33,873 nucleotides of DNA from Gammaproteobacteria bacterium (lineage in GTDB: Bacteria; Pseudomonadota; Gammaproteobacteria; SZUA-229): assembly GCA_029881275.1 (NCBI GenBank), contig JAOUMX010000008.1, positions 1 through 33,873 of the forward strand, read 5' to 3'. Position numbers and translations under genes: made by a program. Positions 16,074 through 23,183 of this stretch are shown here, piece by piece (position 1 is the stretch's first letter; every line of letters begins with the position of its first letter). Below the pieces are notes generated by a model. It did not search any database and was not told the DNA's origin. It saw only the letters and a program-made list of their open reading frames with translations.

Positions 16074-16514
16074 ATGACAAGTGAGTTAACCACAGTAGGC
16101 TGGCGGGAATGGGTATCATTACCACAACTTGAAATACCAGAAATTAAGGCCAAAGTGGATACCGGCGCAAAAACATCCTGCCTGCATGCTTTCGATCTTG
16201 AACCCTATCAGGACAATGGCATTGAAATGATCCGCTTTCTGGTTCATCCGATACAAAAACGAAATGACATTATCAAAGAATGTCACGCAAAAGTAACAGA
16301 TAAACGACGCGTCAGTGATTCTGGTGGTCACAGAGAATTACGCTATGTCATTACCACACGTCTTGAAATTGGCGACATGGGCTGGGATATCGAGATGACA
16401 CTGACAGATAGAGATACTATGTTGTTTAGAATGCTGCTAGGGCGCACAGCGATGAAGAATCGGTTAAATGTTAATCCGGCGCTGTCTTATTTAATTGGTA
16501 AGAAGCCTCAGTAA
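16074..16514 (+). CDS. RimB/LysX-like retropepsin-type protease (COG4067, 'ATP-dependent zinc protease' family)
   Basis: 146 aa, single domain. It has the retropepsin-like motif VDTGAKTS (Asp29) after VGWREWVSLPQL and the C-terminal MLLGRTAMKNRLNVNPALSYLIG that defines the family. In pseudomonads the homologue RimB works with the RimK glutamate ligase on ribosomal protein S6; here no rimK is adjacent, so the partner is unknown. Proteins of this family are often annotated as zinc proteases, but the visible motif is that of an aspartic protease. It stands alone, 149 bp downstream of the kinase gene. Confidence 0.85.
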   Translation: MTSELTTVGWREWVSLPQLEIPEIKAKVDTGAKTSCLHAFDLEPYQDNGIEMIRFLVHPIQKRNDIIKECHAKVTDKRRVSDSGGHRELRYVITTRLEIGDMGWDIEMTLTDRDTMLFRMLLGRTAMKNRLNVNPALSYLIGKKPQ

Positions 16515-16607
16515 TTTATATTTGATAATTTCAATTTTAGTTTTTTGACATTTTATAGTTTGTACTTATTACTCATGCTTTTGTTTCGCCCTTTCTGGGC
16601 GAGTTCA

Positions 16608-16631
16608 TTTCTTTTGCCCGTGCAAAAGAAA
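16608..16631. repeat. Perfect 10-bp stem palindrome
   Basis: TTTCTTTTGC (16608-16617), loop CCGT, GCAAAAGAAA (16622-16631). Hairpins of this purine/pyrimidine type recur in gammaproteobacterial intergenic repeats (from memory). No T tract follows on either strand beyond the stem. Confidence 0.8.
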
Positions 16632-16839
16632 CCGAACCAAAGAAAACACGCCCCAGATCACAAGCCACCATGCAAACAACGCATGGCAGTGCCCTCGTCA
16701 CTCGCAATTGATGAGGCTGCTGCGGAACTCACGAATTAAAAAGCCAATTCGCTCAGACATCCTCGCAGAAAGCCCCTCATAAATTACTCCCACCTCAGCT
16801 TGCTCAATGGAGGAATCAAAATCAAAAGCGCTCCTTATC

Positions 16840-16908
16840 TGTCATTGCGAGGTACGAAGCAATTTAAGCTGTTAAACCTGAAATTGCTTAGCTGCGCTCG
16901 CAATGACA
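16840..16908. repeat. CATTGCGAG-type palindromic element (MITE/REP-like)
   Basis: 69 bp with 12-bp perfect ends TGTCATTGCGAG (16840-16851) and CTCGCAATGACA (16897-16908), plus an inner pair GCAATTT (16859-16865) / AAATTGC (16881-16887). Elements with these ends are scattered through many unrelated bacterial genomes. No coding capacity. Confidence 0.82.
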
Positions 16909-16959
16909 AATATAAACAACCGTGCGCAGCACACAACGCCTTTGACCCTCCACCCCTTC

Positions 16960-17137
16960 ACAGTTTGCCGAGCATTGATTCCCGGCAGGGGCAATTTGCC
17001 ATGGACGGCAAATTGAGTTTTGTTGAGCCACGACGGCGAATCAAAACGACCCGACAACGAAGCCAGCACAGCATAAACTTGTAATAACATTCAAAACAGC
17101 AAGTGACCAATGCTCGGGCACCCGCAGGGCAAACTGT
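16960..17137. repeat. Long imperfect inverted repeat
   Basis: ACAGTTTGCCGAGCATTG (16960-16977) reappears inverted at 17108-17137 as CAATGCTCGG and GGCAAACTGT, split by a 10-bp insertion. Between the arms lies a further small hairpin, AATTTGCC/GGCAAATT, near 16993-17014. Confidence 0.75.
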
Positions 17138-17157
17138 CTTGGGACGGCGTTTTCTTG

Positions 17158-17191
17158 CCTACTTCTTTGTCGCTGTTGACAAAGAAGTAGG
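17158..17191. repeat. Perfect 14-bp stem palindrome
   Basis: CCTACTTCTTTGTC (17158-17171), loop GCTGTT, GACAAAGAAGTAGG (17178-17191). It is the right-hand end of the repeat mosaic. Confidence 0.85.
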
Positions 17192-17235
17192 TCGCCAGAG
17201 AGGCGAAACAGACTGTTTATACAAATTTGTAAGTT

Positions 17236-17334
17236 TTTTAACTTGATCATTATAAAGAAAGTGTAGAATATATATTTTTAAATAATAAATGATAACAAGT
17301 CGTATTTATCACACACCTCTTAAATTAGTTGGGC
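17236..17334 (+). other. Putative attC site upstream of the cassette gene
   Basis: It ends in GTTGGGC (17328-17334), a match to the integron core GTTRRRY. The left core TTTTAAC (17236-17242) is imperfect (consensus RYYYAAC). The arms TATAAAGAAAGTGT and ACACCTCTTAA form an imperfect inverted repeat. The right arm shares CACCTCTTA before the core with the site at 18256-18342. Left boundary uncertain; a shorter site from TAAC at 17293 is possible. Confidence 0.5.
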
Positions 17335-18336
17335 ATTAGATTAATAATAAATGTTTAAATCAGATCAAATTGACGAATTTTATTTTAATGCTGTTAATCC
17401 TAGTCGTGGAATCGCTGAAAGAGTAGACATTGATAAGGAACTTATCCGTCTTAGATCATCTACACGAAGGTTAGCAAGTAAACATTTACAACTATGGATA
17501 ATATTAATTGATGAAGGAATACATTTTTTAATTCATCTTGAAAGGCTTTTAGCTACAAGGGATAAGATGGGAGTTACTCGATTTAATCTATTGACCCTCA
17601 TAGCTAAACTAAAAAGCTTAGCAATTTCCTTCAGAGAATTAATTCTTTTAGGACAAGCTGATTCTTCAAGGCTTTTATTAAGAGGATTTATTGAAACTAG
17701 TGATATCACCTTACCAGCAATGGCTGACCCAATATTTTGTGCCGAATATGCAGAAGACAATCCTGAACATGATGATAATAAATTTTGGAAAAACAAAATA
17801 GCATATGGAAAAATATACCCTGTAATCAAATCAGCTCTAAAGAAAGCTGACTTTGAAGACGATCAAATTGACAGTTTAATACAATGGAAGAAAAACTGGA
17901 AATCTCAATTATCTGGAGCAGTTCATGCTGCATCTTGGTCTTCATTTCAATCTTGTCTAATCCCGTCACTATCAGAACCCGGCATGTTTGTCGAACATCC
18001 ATTCGGGCATCTCAGCGCTTACTCGCCGGAACTATGCAATGTGATCATTCAAGAACTACTTATTTTATCAAGCACATTTGAAGGGTTGCTAGTAAGCACA
18101 AATATGCCTTCACATCTAAAAGGTTATCCAACAGGCCCTGAATACGCCAGTACATTGTCATCATCAAACACTATGCATGAGTTTTTTTATAAATTTTATG
18201 ATGATTTATTTATTCCAATTGAAGAATTGATACCTGACCTTGTTAATGAAGACTAATCTAACAACTAAATCAAGTTTGCACATATAAAGCATGTGCATGG
18301 TCACCACTTAAAGTGCAGCACCTCTTATTTATAACG
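17329..18336 (+). mobile_element. Putative solitary integron gene cassette
   Basis: The segment between the G^TT cleavage points of two attC-like sites, about 1 kb, holds one gene on the plus strand. The gene starts 18 bp after the left core, and its TAA stop shares its last base with the left core of the downstream site. This tight packing is typical of cassettes. No integrase gene or attI is in the window, so this would be an integrase-less cassette (CALIN-like) or a cassette captured at a secondary site. Confidence 0.55.
17351..18256 (+). CDS. Cassette-borne hypothetical protein, 301 aa
   Basis: No certain family. Soluble, mostly helical and visibly more AT-rich than the neighbouring genes, suggesting recent acquisition. 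Two spaced motifs stand out: RLLLRGFIETSDITLPAMAD (about residues 115-134) and LSGAVHAASWSS (about 185-196). The arrangement Arg-Leu-Leu-x-x-x-Ile-Glu followed much later by Leu-Ser-x-x-x-His recalls DUF5677/HEPN-like helical proteins, some of which act in phage defence, but this is a pattern impression, not a match. ATG at 17351 lacks a strong ribosome site, as is common for cassette genes. It is flanked by attC-like sites and convergent with the por operon. Confidence 0.75.
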   Translation: MFKSDQIDEFYFNAVNPSRGIAERVDIDKELIRLRSSTRRLASKHLQLWIILIDEGIHFLIHLERLLATRDKMGVTRFNLLTLIAKLKSLAISFRELILLGQADSSRLLLRGFIETSDITLPAMADPIFCAEYAEDNPEHDDNKFWKNKIAYGKIYPVIKSALKKADFEDDQIDSLIQWKKNWKSQLSGAVHAASWSSFQSCLIPSLSEPGMFVEHPFGHLSAYSPELCNVIIQELLILSSTFEGLLVSTNMPSHLKGYPTGPEYASTLSSSNTMHEFFYKFYDDLFIPIEELIPDLVNED

Positions 18337-18342
18337 TTAAAC
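18256..18342 (+). other. Putative attC recombination site
   Basis: 87 bp. The left core ATCTAAC (18256-18262) fits RYYYAAC and the right core GTTAAAC (18336-18342) fits GTTRRRY. Inside, TAAC..TAAAT..TGC on the left mirrors GCA..ATTTA..GTTA on the right, giving the imperfect palindrome expected of attC, and inner hairpins (GCACAT/ATGTGC, CACTT/AAGTG) fill the variable terminal structure. It begins in the stop codon of the cassette gene. Confidence 0.62.
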
Positions 18343-18343
18343 A

Positions 18344-18371
18344 AAAAAACCGCAGCAAGCTGCGGTTTTTT
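18344..18371. terminator. Bidirectional intrinsic terminator
   Basis: AACCGCAGC/GCTGCGGTT stem with a 2-nt AA loop (18357-18358), preceded by A6 and followed by T6. It sits between the convergent cassette gene and the por operon, abuts the attC-like site, and should end the por transcript 26 nt after its last stop. Confidence 0.92.
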
Positions 18372-18396
18372 CATTCGATCAAAATCAAAATAGAGC

Positions 18397-20031
18397 CTAC
18401 AATTCCTCCGGCTCCATCAACATCGATCCACACGGACATTCCTCAACACACATACCGCATCCCTTGCAGTAATCATAATTAATCTGGAATCGATTACCAC
18501 GACCCAGTTTAATAATTGCATTGTCAGGGCACACCGTATAACAGTTATCACATTCGAAACAGTTACCGCATGACATGCAGCGGCGAGCTTCATATTGTGC
18601 ATTGGCCTCATCAAGATCACCGAGCACTTCGTTAAATGTGGTGGTACGTTTTTTCAGATCAAGCACCGGCTGCTCACGCATGTCTTCATCTTCATAGTAC
18701 CAGGTATTCAGTTTATCGAAAGAAGCAGTTTCGTGTTTTTCTGCGGGCGTATAAGTCTCGCCTTTCAGATAGGCATTGATATAACGGGCAGCTTTTTTAC
18801 CATGACCAACAGCAGTGGTTACAGTACGTGCTGATGGAATCATATCACCACCGGCAAACACACCTTGCATACCAGTCATGAACTGATCATTAACATTAGT
18901 AACACCGTCTTTTTCAACATCGATACCGGTGCAGTCATTAAACAGACTGGCATCCACCAGCTGACCTAATGCATAAATAACGGTATCGGCTTCAATGACT
19001 TCTGTTTTACCTGTCGATTCCGGCCAGCCTTCTGCATTCAGCTCCATGACGTCCAGAGTAATCTTGCCGCCTTTCATTTCCTTGATGGTACGCAGTTCGT
19101 TTAGCTTGACGTTTTCTTCCAGCGCTTCAACCACTTCGAAATCATGAGCCGGCATGTTTTTACGGTCACGACGATAAATCAGATTAACATCATCAGCACC
19201 TAAACGTACGGCTGTCCGAACACAGTCAATCGCAGTATTACCACCACCATAAACCGCAACTTTTTTACCCAGTTCAGGTTTTTTAGTTTCGGTTTCCATA
19301 TCACTAAGGAATTTAACCGCTTCAATGATTGTAACGGAACCATCATTGGGAATATCAATACTGCGACCAATATGAGCACCAATGGCTAAAAAGGCGGCAT
19401 CGTAACCACCTTCTTTTATGCTCGCGGCCAAATTATCAATGCGGGTATTAAATTTAAAAGTAACGCCCATTTTTTCAATATGCGCTACTTCAGAATCAAG
19501 CACATCACGAGGTAAACGGTAAGAAGGAATGCCATAACGCAACATACCACCCACTGCCGGCTTGGAATCAACCACGGTTACTTTATGACCCATTTTGCAT
19601 AAATGATATGCCGCAGAAATACCGCCAGGACCTGCACCCACGACCAGTACACTTTTACCTGTATCAGCTGCTTTTGAAATTGACCATTTATTTTTTAAAG
19701 CCTGGTCACCGAGGAAACGTTCAATCGCATGAATGCTCACCGGGTTTTCCATTTGCTTACGGTTACAGCCATCTTCACAAGGGTGGTAACAAACACGTCC
19801 ATGAACAGCAGGCAGTGGATTGTTATGCAAAATTTCTTCCCAGGCTTCCTGGTATTTACCTTCCTGTGACAAACCTAACCAGGCCTGAATGTTTTCACCA
19901 GCAGGACATTCAATATTACAGGGCGGCAAACGATCCAGATAAATTGGACGTTCTGTACGCCAGTCGCCGGTTTTATTCTTTAAACTGGAACCTACTTCCA
20001 GCGTAATTGCGTAAGGTAAAGTAAACGCCAT
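18397..20031 (-). CDS. GltD-like NAD(P)-dependent flavoprotein fused to ferredoxin domain (por operon redox subunit)
   Basis: 544 aa. Residues about 35-120 form the GltD-type N-terminal Fe-S region (CNIECPAGENIQAW; CYHPCEDGCNRKQ). About 125-440 hold two Rossmann domains: the FAD loop VLVVGAGPGGISAAYHL and the NAD(P)H loop VAVYGGGNTAIDCV, with FAGGD near the end. Residues about 485-544 are a two-cluster ferredoxin (CMSCGNCFECDNCYTVCP; CKGCGMCVEECPCGSM). It would move electrons between the oxidoreductase and NAD(P)H, replacing the separate delta ferredoxin subunit. Its start overlaps the porB stop by one base. Last gene of the operon, followed by a terminator. Confidence 0.88.
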   Translation of the reverse strand: MAFTLPYAITLEVGSSLKNKTGDWRTERPIYLDRLPPCNIECPAGENIQAWLGLSQEGKYQEAWEEILHNNPLPAVHGRVCYHPCEDGCNRKQMENPVSIHAIERFLGDQALKNKWSISKAADTGKSVLVVGAGPGGISAAYHLCKMGHKVTVVDSKPAVGGMLRYGIPSYRLPRDVLDSEVAHIEKMGVTFKFNTRIDNLAASIKEGGYDAAFLAIGAHIGRSIDIPNDGSVTIIEAVKFLSDMETETKKPELGKKVAVYGGGNTAIDCVRTAVRLGADDVNLIYRRDRKNMPAHDFEVVEALEENVKLNELRTIKEMKGGKITLDVMELNAEGWPESTGKTEVIEADTVIYALGQLVDASLFNDCTGIDVEKDGVTNVNDQFMTGMQGVFAGGDMIPSARTVTTAVGHGKKAARYINAYLKGETYTPAEKHETASFDKLNTWYYEDEDMREQPVLDLKKRTTTFNEVLGDLDEANAQYEARRCMSCGNCFECDNCYTVCPDNAIIKLGRGNRFQINYDYCKGCGMCVEECPCGSMLMEPEEL

Positions 20032-21035
20032 TATTTATCTCCGTCATCCAGCAGGCCATAGTATTTAATATGTGCATCGGCAATCGCCTGAACACCTGCA
20101 AGATCTTGTGCATCTGCGCCTTTCTTAAATAAATGAGTAAAACGACGCTGCAATTTTAAATACTCATCAACGGGTACTTTCTTACGAATTTTTGTAACCC
20201 CGGTGATGACACCATGCTCGCCCTCGAACAAAGGATATAATCCGGATTCAACAGCCAGACGTGCCAGTTTAATAGTATCTTTTGGTAATGATCCCCAGCC
20301 CAGTGGACATGGCACATGAATGTGCAGATAACGTGCACCTTTCATTGACATCGCCTTGGTCACTTTAGCTTCCAGGTCACGTACATTGGCAATAGTCGCA
20401 GTTGCCACATAACCAATACCGTGGGCCATGGCAATTTTAGGTACATTTTTACCCTGACCAAAATTATTGCCCGGATGCGGACCCGATAAAGGTGTGGTTG
20501 CGGTACGAGCAGTCGGCGGTGTTGCACCTGAACGCTGTACACCGGTATTCATGTAAGCTTCGTTATCGTAACAAATATAAAGCACATCATCGTTACGTTC
20601 GAACATACCCGATAAACAACCAAAACCGATATCCACGGTACTGCCGTCACCACCCTGGGCGATAACAGTTACATCCTGCATACCTTTGGCTTTTAATGCC
20701 GCCTGTACACCGGTCGCCACCGCAGGTGCATTACCAAATAAAGAATGCAGCCATGGCACATTCCAGGATGTTTCCGGGAACGGTGTAGTAAATACTTCAA
20801 GACAACCAGTGGCATTAACCACATGAACCTTGTTCCTGCTCAGCTCCATGACCTTATCAATCGCCATGCGAGCACCCAGCGCCTCACCACAACCCTGACA
20901 AGCACGATGACCGGAGGTTAATGCATTAGCGCGATCTTCTGTAGATTGCACAGAAACGATATCAATCGACTGTAACCGGTTACCTGCAGTCAGGTTACCC
21001 GTTTGGGAAAATCCAGGTTTTAAATCTACTGACAT
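20031..21035 (-). CDS. porB: 2-oxoacid:ferredoxin oxidoreductase beta subunit (PorB-like, TPP-binding)
   Basis: 334 aa. The thiamine-diphosphate/Mg2+ region is GGDGSTVDIGFGCLSGMF to YDNEAYMNTGVQRSG. Fe-S ligands include Cys46 and Cys49 (HRACQGCGEA) and the Cys in NATGCLEVFTTPFP. These signatures and the ATPPTARTATTPLSGP loop resemble pyruvate:ferredoxin oxidoreductase more than the 2-oxoglutarate enzyme, so pyruvate is the likely substrate (oxidative decarboxylation or reductive CO2 fixation). It lies 10 bp after porA and is coupled to the flavoprotein gene. Confidence 0.88.
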   Translation of the reverse strand: MSVDLKPGFSQTGNLTAGNRLQSIDIVSVQSTEDRANALTSGHRACQGCGEALGARMAIDKVMELSRNKVHVVNATGCLEVFTTPFPETSWNVPWLHSLFGNAPAVATGVQAALKAKGMQDVTVIAQGGDGSTVDIGFGCLSGMFERNDDVLYICYDNEAYMNTGVQRSGATPPTARTATTPLSGPHPGNNFGQGKNVPKIAMAHGIGYVATATIANVRDLEAKVTKAMSMKGARYLHIHVPCPLGWGSLPKDTIKLARLAVESGLYPLFEGEHGVITGVTKIRKKVPVDEYLKLQRRFTHLFKKGADAQDLAGVQAIADAHIKYYGLLDDGDK

Positions 21036-21045
21036 AATAATTCCC

Positions 21046-22251
21046 CTATACGGCTTTCGTCATAAACAGGTCTTCACGTGTAATTTCACGATCTACCAGT
21101 GAGTGATCCAGATCGACAAAGCTGAGTTCTTCCAGCTCATCTTTCATCGCACGATCAAGGATTTTCATTAATGATTTTTTGAAAATAGGACGACCACCTA
21201 AACCACCAATGACACTATATACTTTTATATCCGTATCTTTTAACGCAATGGTAATGTCATTTGCCAGACAGCCACCGACGCCGGCAAAGATATCTTTTTC
21301 AACAACCACAACACGCTTGGCATGTTTTAACTGTTCTGCAATCTGCTTGGCCGGGAATGGACGGTAACAGCCAATTTTGAAAGAGCCAATAGAAACATTA
21401 TCCTGTTTGTACTCATCAATAATATCTTTTAATGTGCCATTCACTGATCCCAGTGCCACAACAACCGTTTCTGCATCTTCAGAATTGTAATGCTCATATA
21501 AACCGCCGGCTTTACGACCAAAAATCGTTTCAAACTCTTCAGAAATTTTCTGAATCGGCTCAATCGCATTATTAAAGTGAGCGATGTTTAATGCGCGTAC
21601 TTCCATAAAGGCTTCAGGACCCACCATAGCACCCATTGACATTGGGTTAGCACAGTCCAGTGCCTGCATCGGTTTGAAAGGTGGCAGGAATTCATCCACC
21701 TGTTCCTGAGTTGAAGACTCAATCTGTTCATAGGCATGAGTTAACAAAAAGCCATCCACACACACCATCACGGGAATACTTAACTGCTCGGCAATTTTAA
21801 ATGCCTGAATATGCAGATCACCGGCTTCCTGATTACTTTCAGCATGAATCTGAATCCAGCCAGCATCACGCATGGACATGGAATCCGACTGGTCATTCCA
21901 GATATTAATCGGGCCACCGATCGCACGGTTACCAATGGTCATGACGATAGGTAAGCGCATACCTGATGCGTTGTAAACCGCTTCCGCCATGAACAATAAA
22001 CCCTGAGAGCTGGTGGCTGTATATGAACGCACACCGGTTGCTGATGAACCAATACAGACGCTGAGTGCTGCAAATTCTGATTCAACATTTATATACTGAC
22101 AATTGCTGGCGATCTTGCCTTTACGAACCATGTCCGCAAGACCTTCAACAATATGTGTTTGTGGTGTAATCGGATAGGCACAAACCACATCCGGTCTACA
22201 CAGGCCTATAGCTTCCGCTACACCAATTGAACCTTCTACCTGCTTTAGCAT
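21046..22251 (-). CDS. porA: 2-oxoacid:ferredoxin oxidoreductase alpha subunit (PorA-like)
   Basis: 401 aa, covering the pyrimidine-binding domain (YPITPQTHIVEGLAD; VESEFAALSVCIGSSATG; TSSQGLLFMAEAVY) and the transketolase C-terminal-like domain (VVVALGSVNGTLKDIIDEY; YRPFPAKQI). Together with PorB it forms the active site. The start overlaps the porG stop by one base (TAATG). Normal length for a four-subunit-type alpha chain. Confidence 0.9.
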   Translation of the reverse strand: MLKQVEGSIGVAEAIGLCRPDVVCAYPITPQTHIVEGLADMVRKGKIASNCQYINVESEFAALSVCIGSSATGVRSYTATSSQGLLFMAEAVYNASGMRLPIVMTIGNRAIGGPINIWNDQSDSMSMRDAGWIQIHAESNQEAGDLHIQAFKIAEQLSIPVMVCVDGFLLTHAYEQIESSTQEQVDEFLPPFKPMQALDCANPMSMGAMVGPEAFMEVRALNIAHFNNAIEPIQKISEEFETIFGRKAGGLYEHYNSEDAETVVVALGSVNGTLKDIIDEYKQDNVSIGSFKIGCYRPFPAKQIAEQLKHAKRVVVVEKDIFAGVGGCLANDITIALKDTDIKVYSVIGGLGGRPIFKKSLMKILDRAMKDELEELSFVDLDHSLVDREITREDLFMTKAV

Positions 22252-22829
22252 TAGTTCAACCCCTTTGCTTCTAAAACTTCGTTAAAGGCAGCTCGTGCTG
22301 CTGCGACATTACCATCACCCACCGCACCGGCAAATTTCTTATGAATTGCCTTCTCGATGGATTCAAATTTCAACTGACCTGTAATTGCAGAAAAACCACC
22401 AATTAATGCCGCATTGGGGATTGGGCGACCCAGATGTTCGCGGGCAAGACCGGTTGCATTGACCACCATTAAATGACTGGCCGGAATTTTTTTCAGTTTA
22501 TCGGCGATACCTAATTCTTCAATCGTATGAGTGCTATTGATCAGCACATAACCACCTTCTTTCAAACCGGCGAACGTAGACTCATGAGACAGCAGTGTGA
22601 CGTCCTGAATAATTAAGCAGTCAGGCTCAATCACCGGTTCACGGGTACGAATATCATGATCTGAAAAACGCACGAAGGACTGTACGGGTGCACCCATACG
22701 CTCAGAACCAAAACTGGGTATTGCCTGGGCATGCTTGCCTTCAGTAAACACGGCTACAGATAACATTTCTGCTGCAGAAACAACACCCTGACCGCCTCTA
22801 CCGTGAATTCTTACTTCAAATAAGCTCAT
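22251..22829 (-). CDS. porG: 2-oxoacid:ferredoxin oxidoreductase gamma subunit (PorG-like)
   Basis: 192 aa. The family opening FEVRIHGRGGQGVVSAAEML is followed by SFGSERMGAPVQSFVR, both hallmarks of the gamma domain, which contributes to CoA and subunit contacts. The start at 22829 is chosen because GAGG lies 6-7 nt before it; the in-frame ATG at 22841 has no ribosome site. It is the first gene of the porG-porA-porB-flavoprotein operon. Confidence 0.9.
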   Translation of the reverse strand: MSLFEVRIHGRGGQGVVSAAEMLSVAVFTEGKHAQAIPSFGSERMGAPVQSFVRFSDHDIRTREPVIEPDCLIIQDVTLLSHESTFAGLKEGGYVLINSTHTIEELGIADKLKKIPASHLMVVNATGLAREHLGRPIPNAALIGGFSAITGQLKFESIEKAIHKKFAGAVGDGNVAAARAAFNEVLEAKGLN

Positions 22830-23183
22830 AAAAAACCTCATATAATAGGTATAAGCTACTGGATTAATGACTTGTTAAAAACCCGTCTTCGACACGGATT
22901 TGCCTGTGTTTTTAACACTTAATTCCAATAAAAAATCAACAAGTCTATGATTTTATTAATTATTTTAAAACCAAGCCCTCAAAATCAGGCCCAATGATAC
23001 ACCATTTAGCAGCATTTTCATCGCATAAAGATGACTATTTTTCCCTTATCCATGCAGATATTGATAGATTTTTCTATGAAATTCATAGTCTTAGCAATAA
23101 CTGAGAGAATTGGTCGGGTATATTACCAGCTAAATGGGATTAAGCTAACCTTTTTTGACGTTTTTGCCAGCCCGCTAACAATT
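22830..23183. other. Gene-free region upstream of por operon
   Basis: 354 bp, AT-rich. Two dyads are visible. A nested hairpin is at 22874-22916 (GTTAAAAAC/GTTTTTAAC enclosing CCGT/ACGG), which may be a leader structure of porG. A short perfect dyad CTATGAA-A-TTCATAG is at 23074-23088, which could be an operator. No terminator could be assigned to the por promoter side, and no clear promoter boxes were found. Confidence 0.5.

Larger units (their letters stand above)
16560..17195. repeat. Mosaic of palindromic repeats (gene-free)
   Basis: About 640 bp without a credible gene; small reading frames here cross the palindromes and resemble nothing. It is built of separate inverted repeats: 16587-16601 (CGCCC/GGGCG), 16608-16631, 16840-16908, 16960-17137 and 17158-17191. 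The composition differs from the flanking genes. It looks like a dispersed repeat cluster that has grown by nested insertion. Confidence 0.7.

Noticed and set aside
16840-16908. Insertion sequence
   Set aside because: 69-bp palindrome without any transposase; it can only be a non-autonomous or REP-like element.
16545-17084. Small frames of 64 and 94 aa within the repeat mosaic
   Set aside because: They run through palindromic repeats, have no family resemblance and no ribosome sites.
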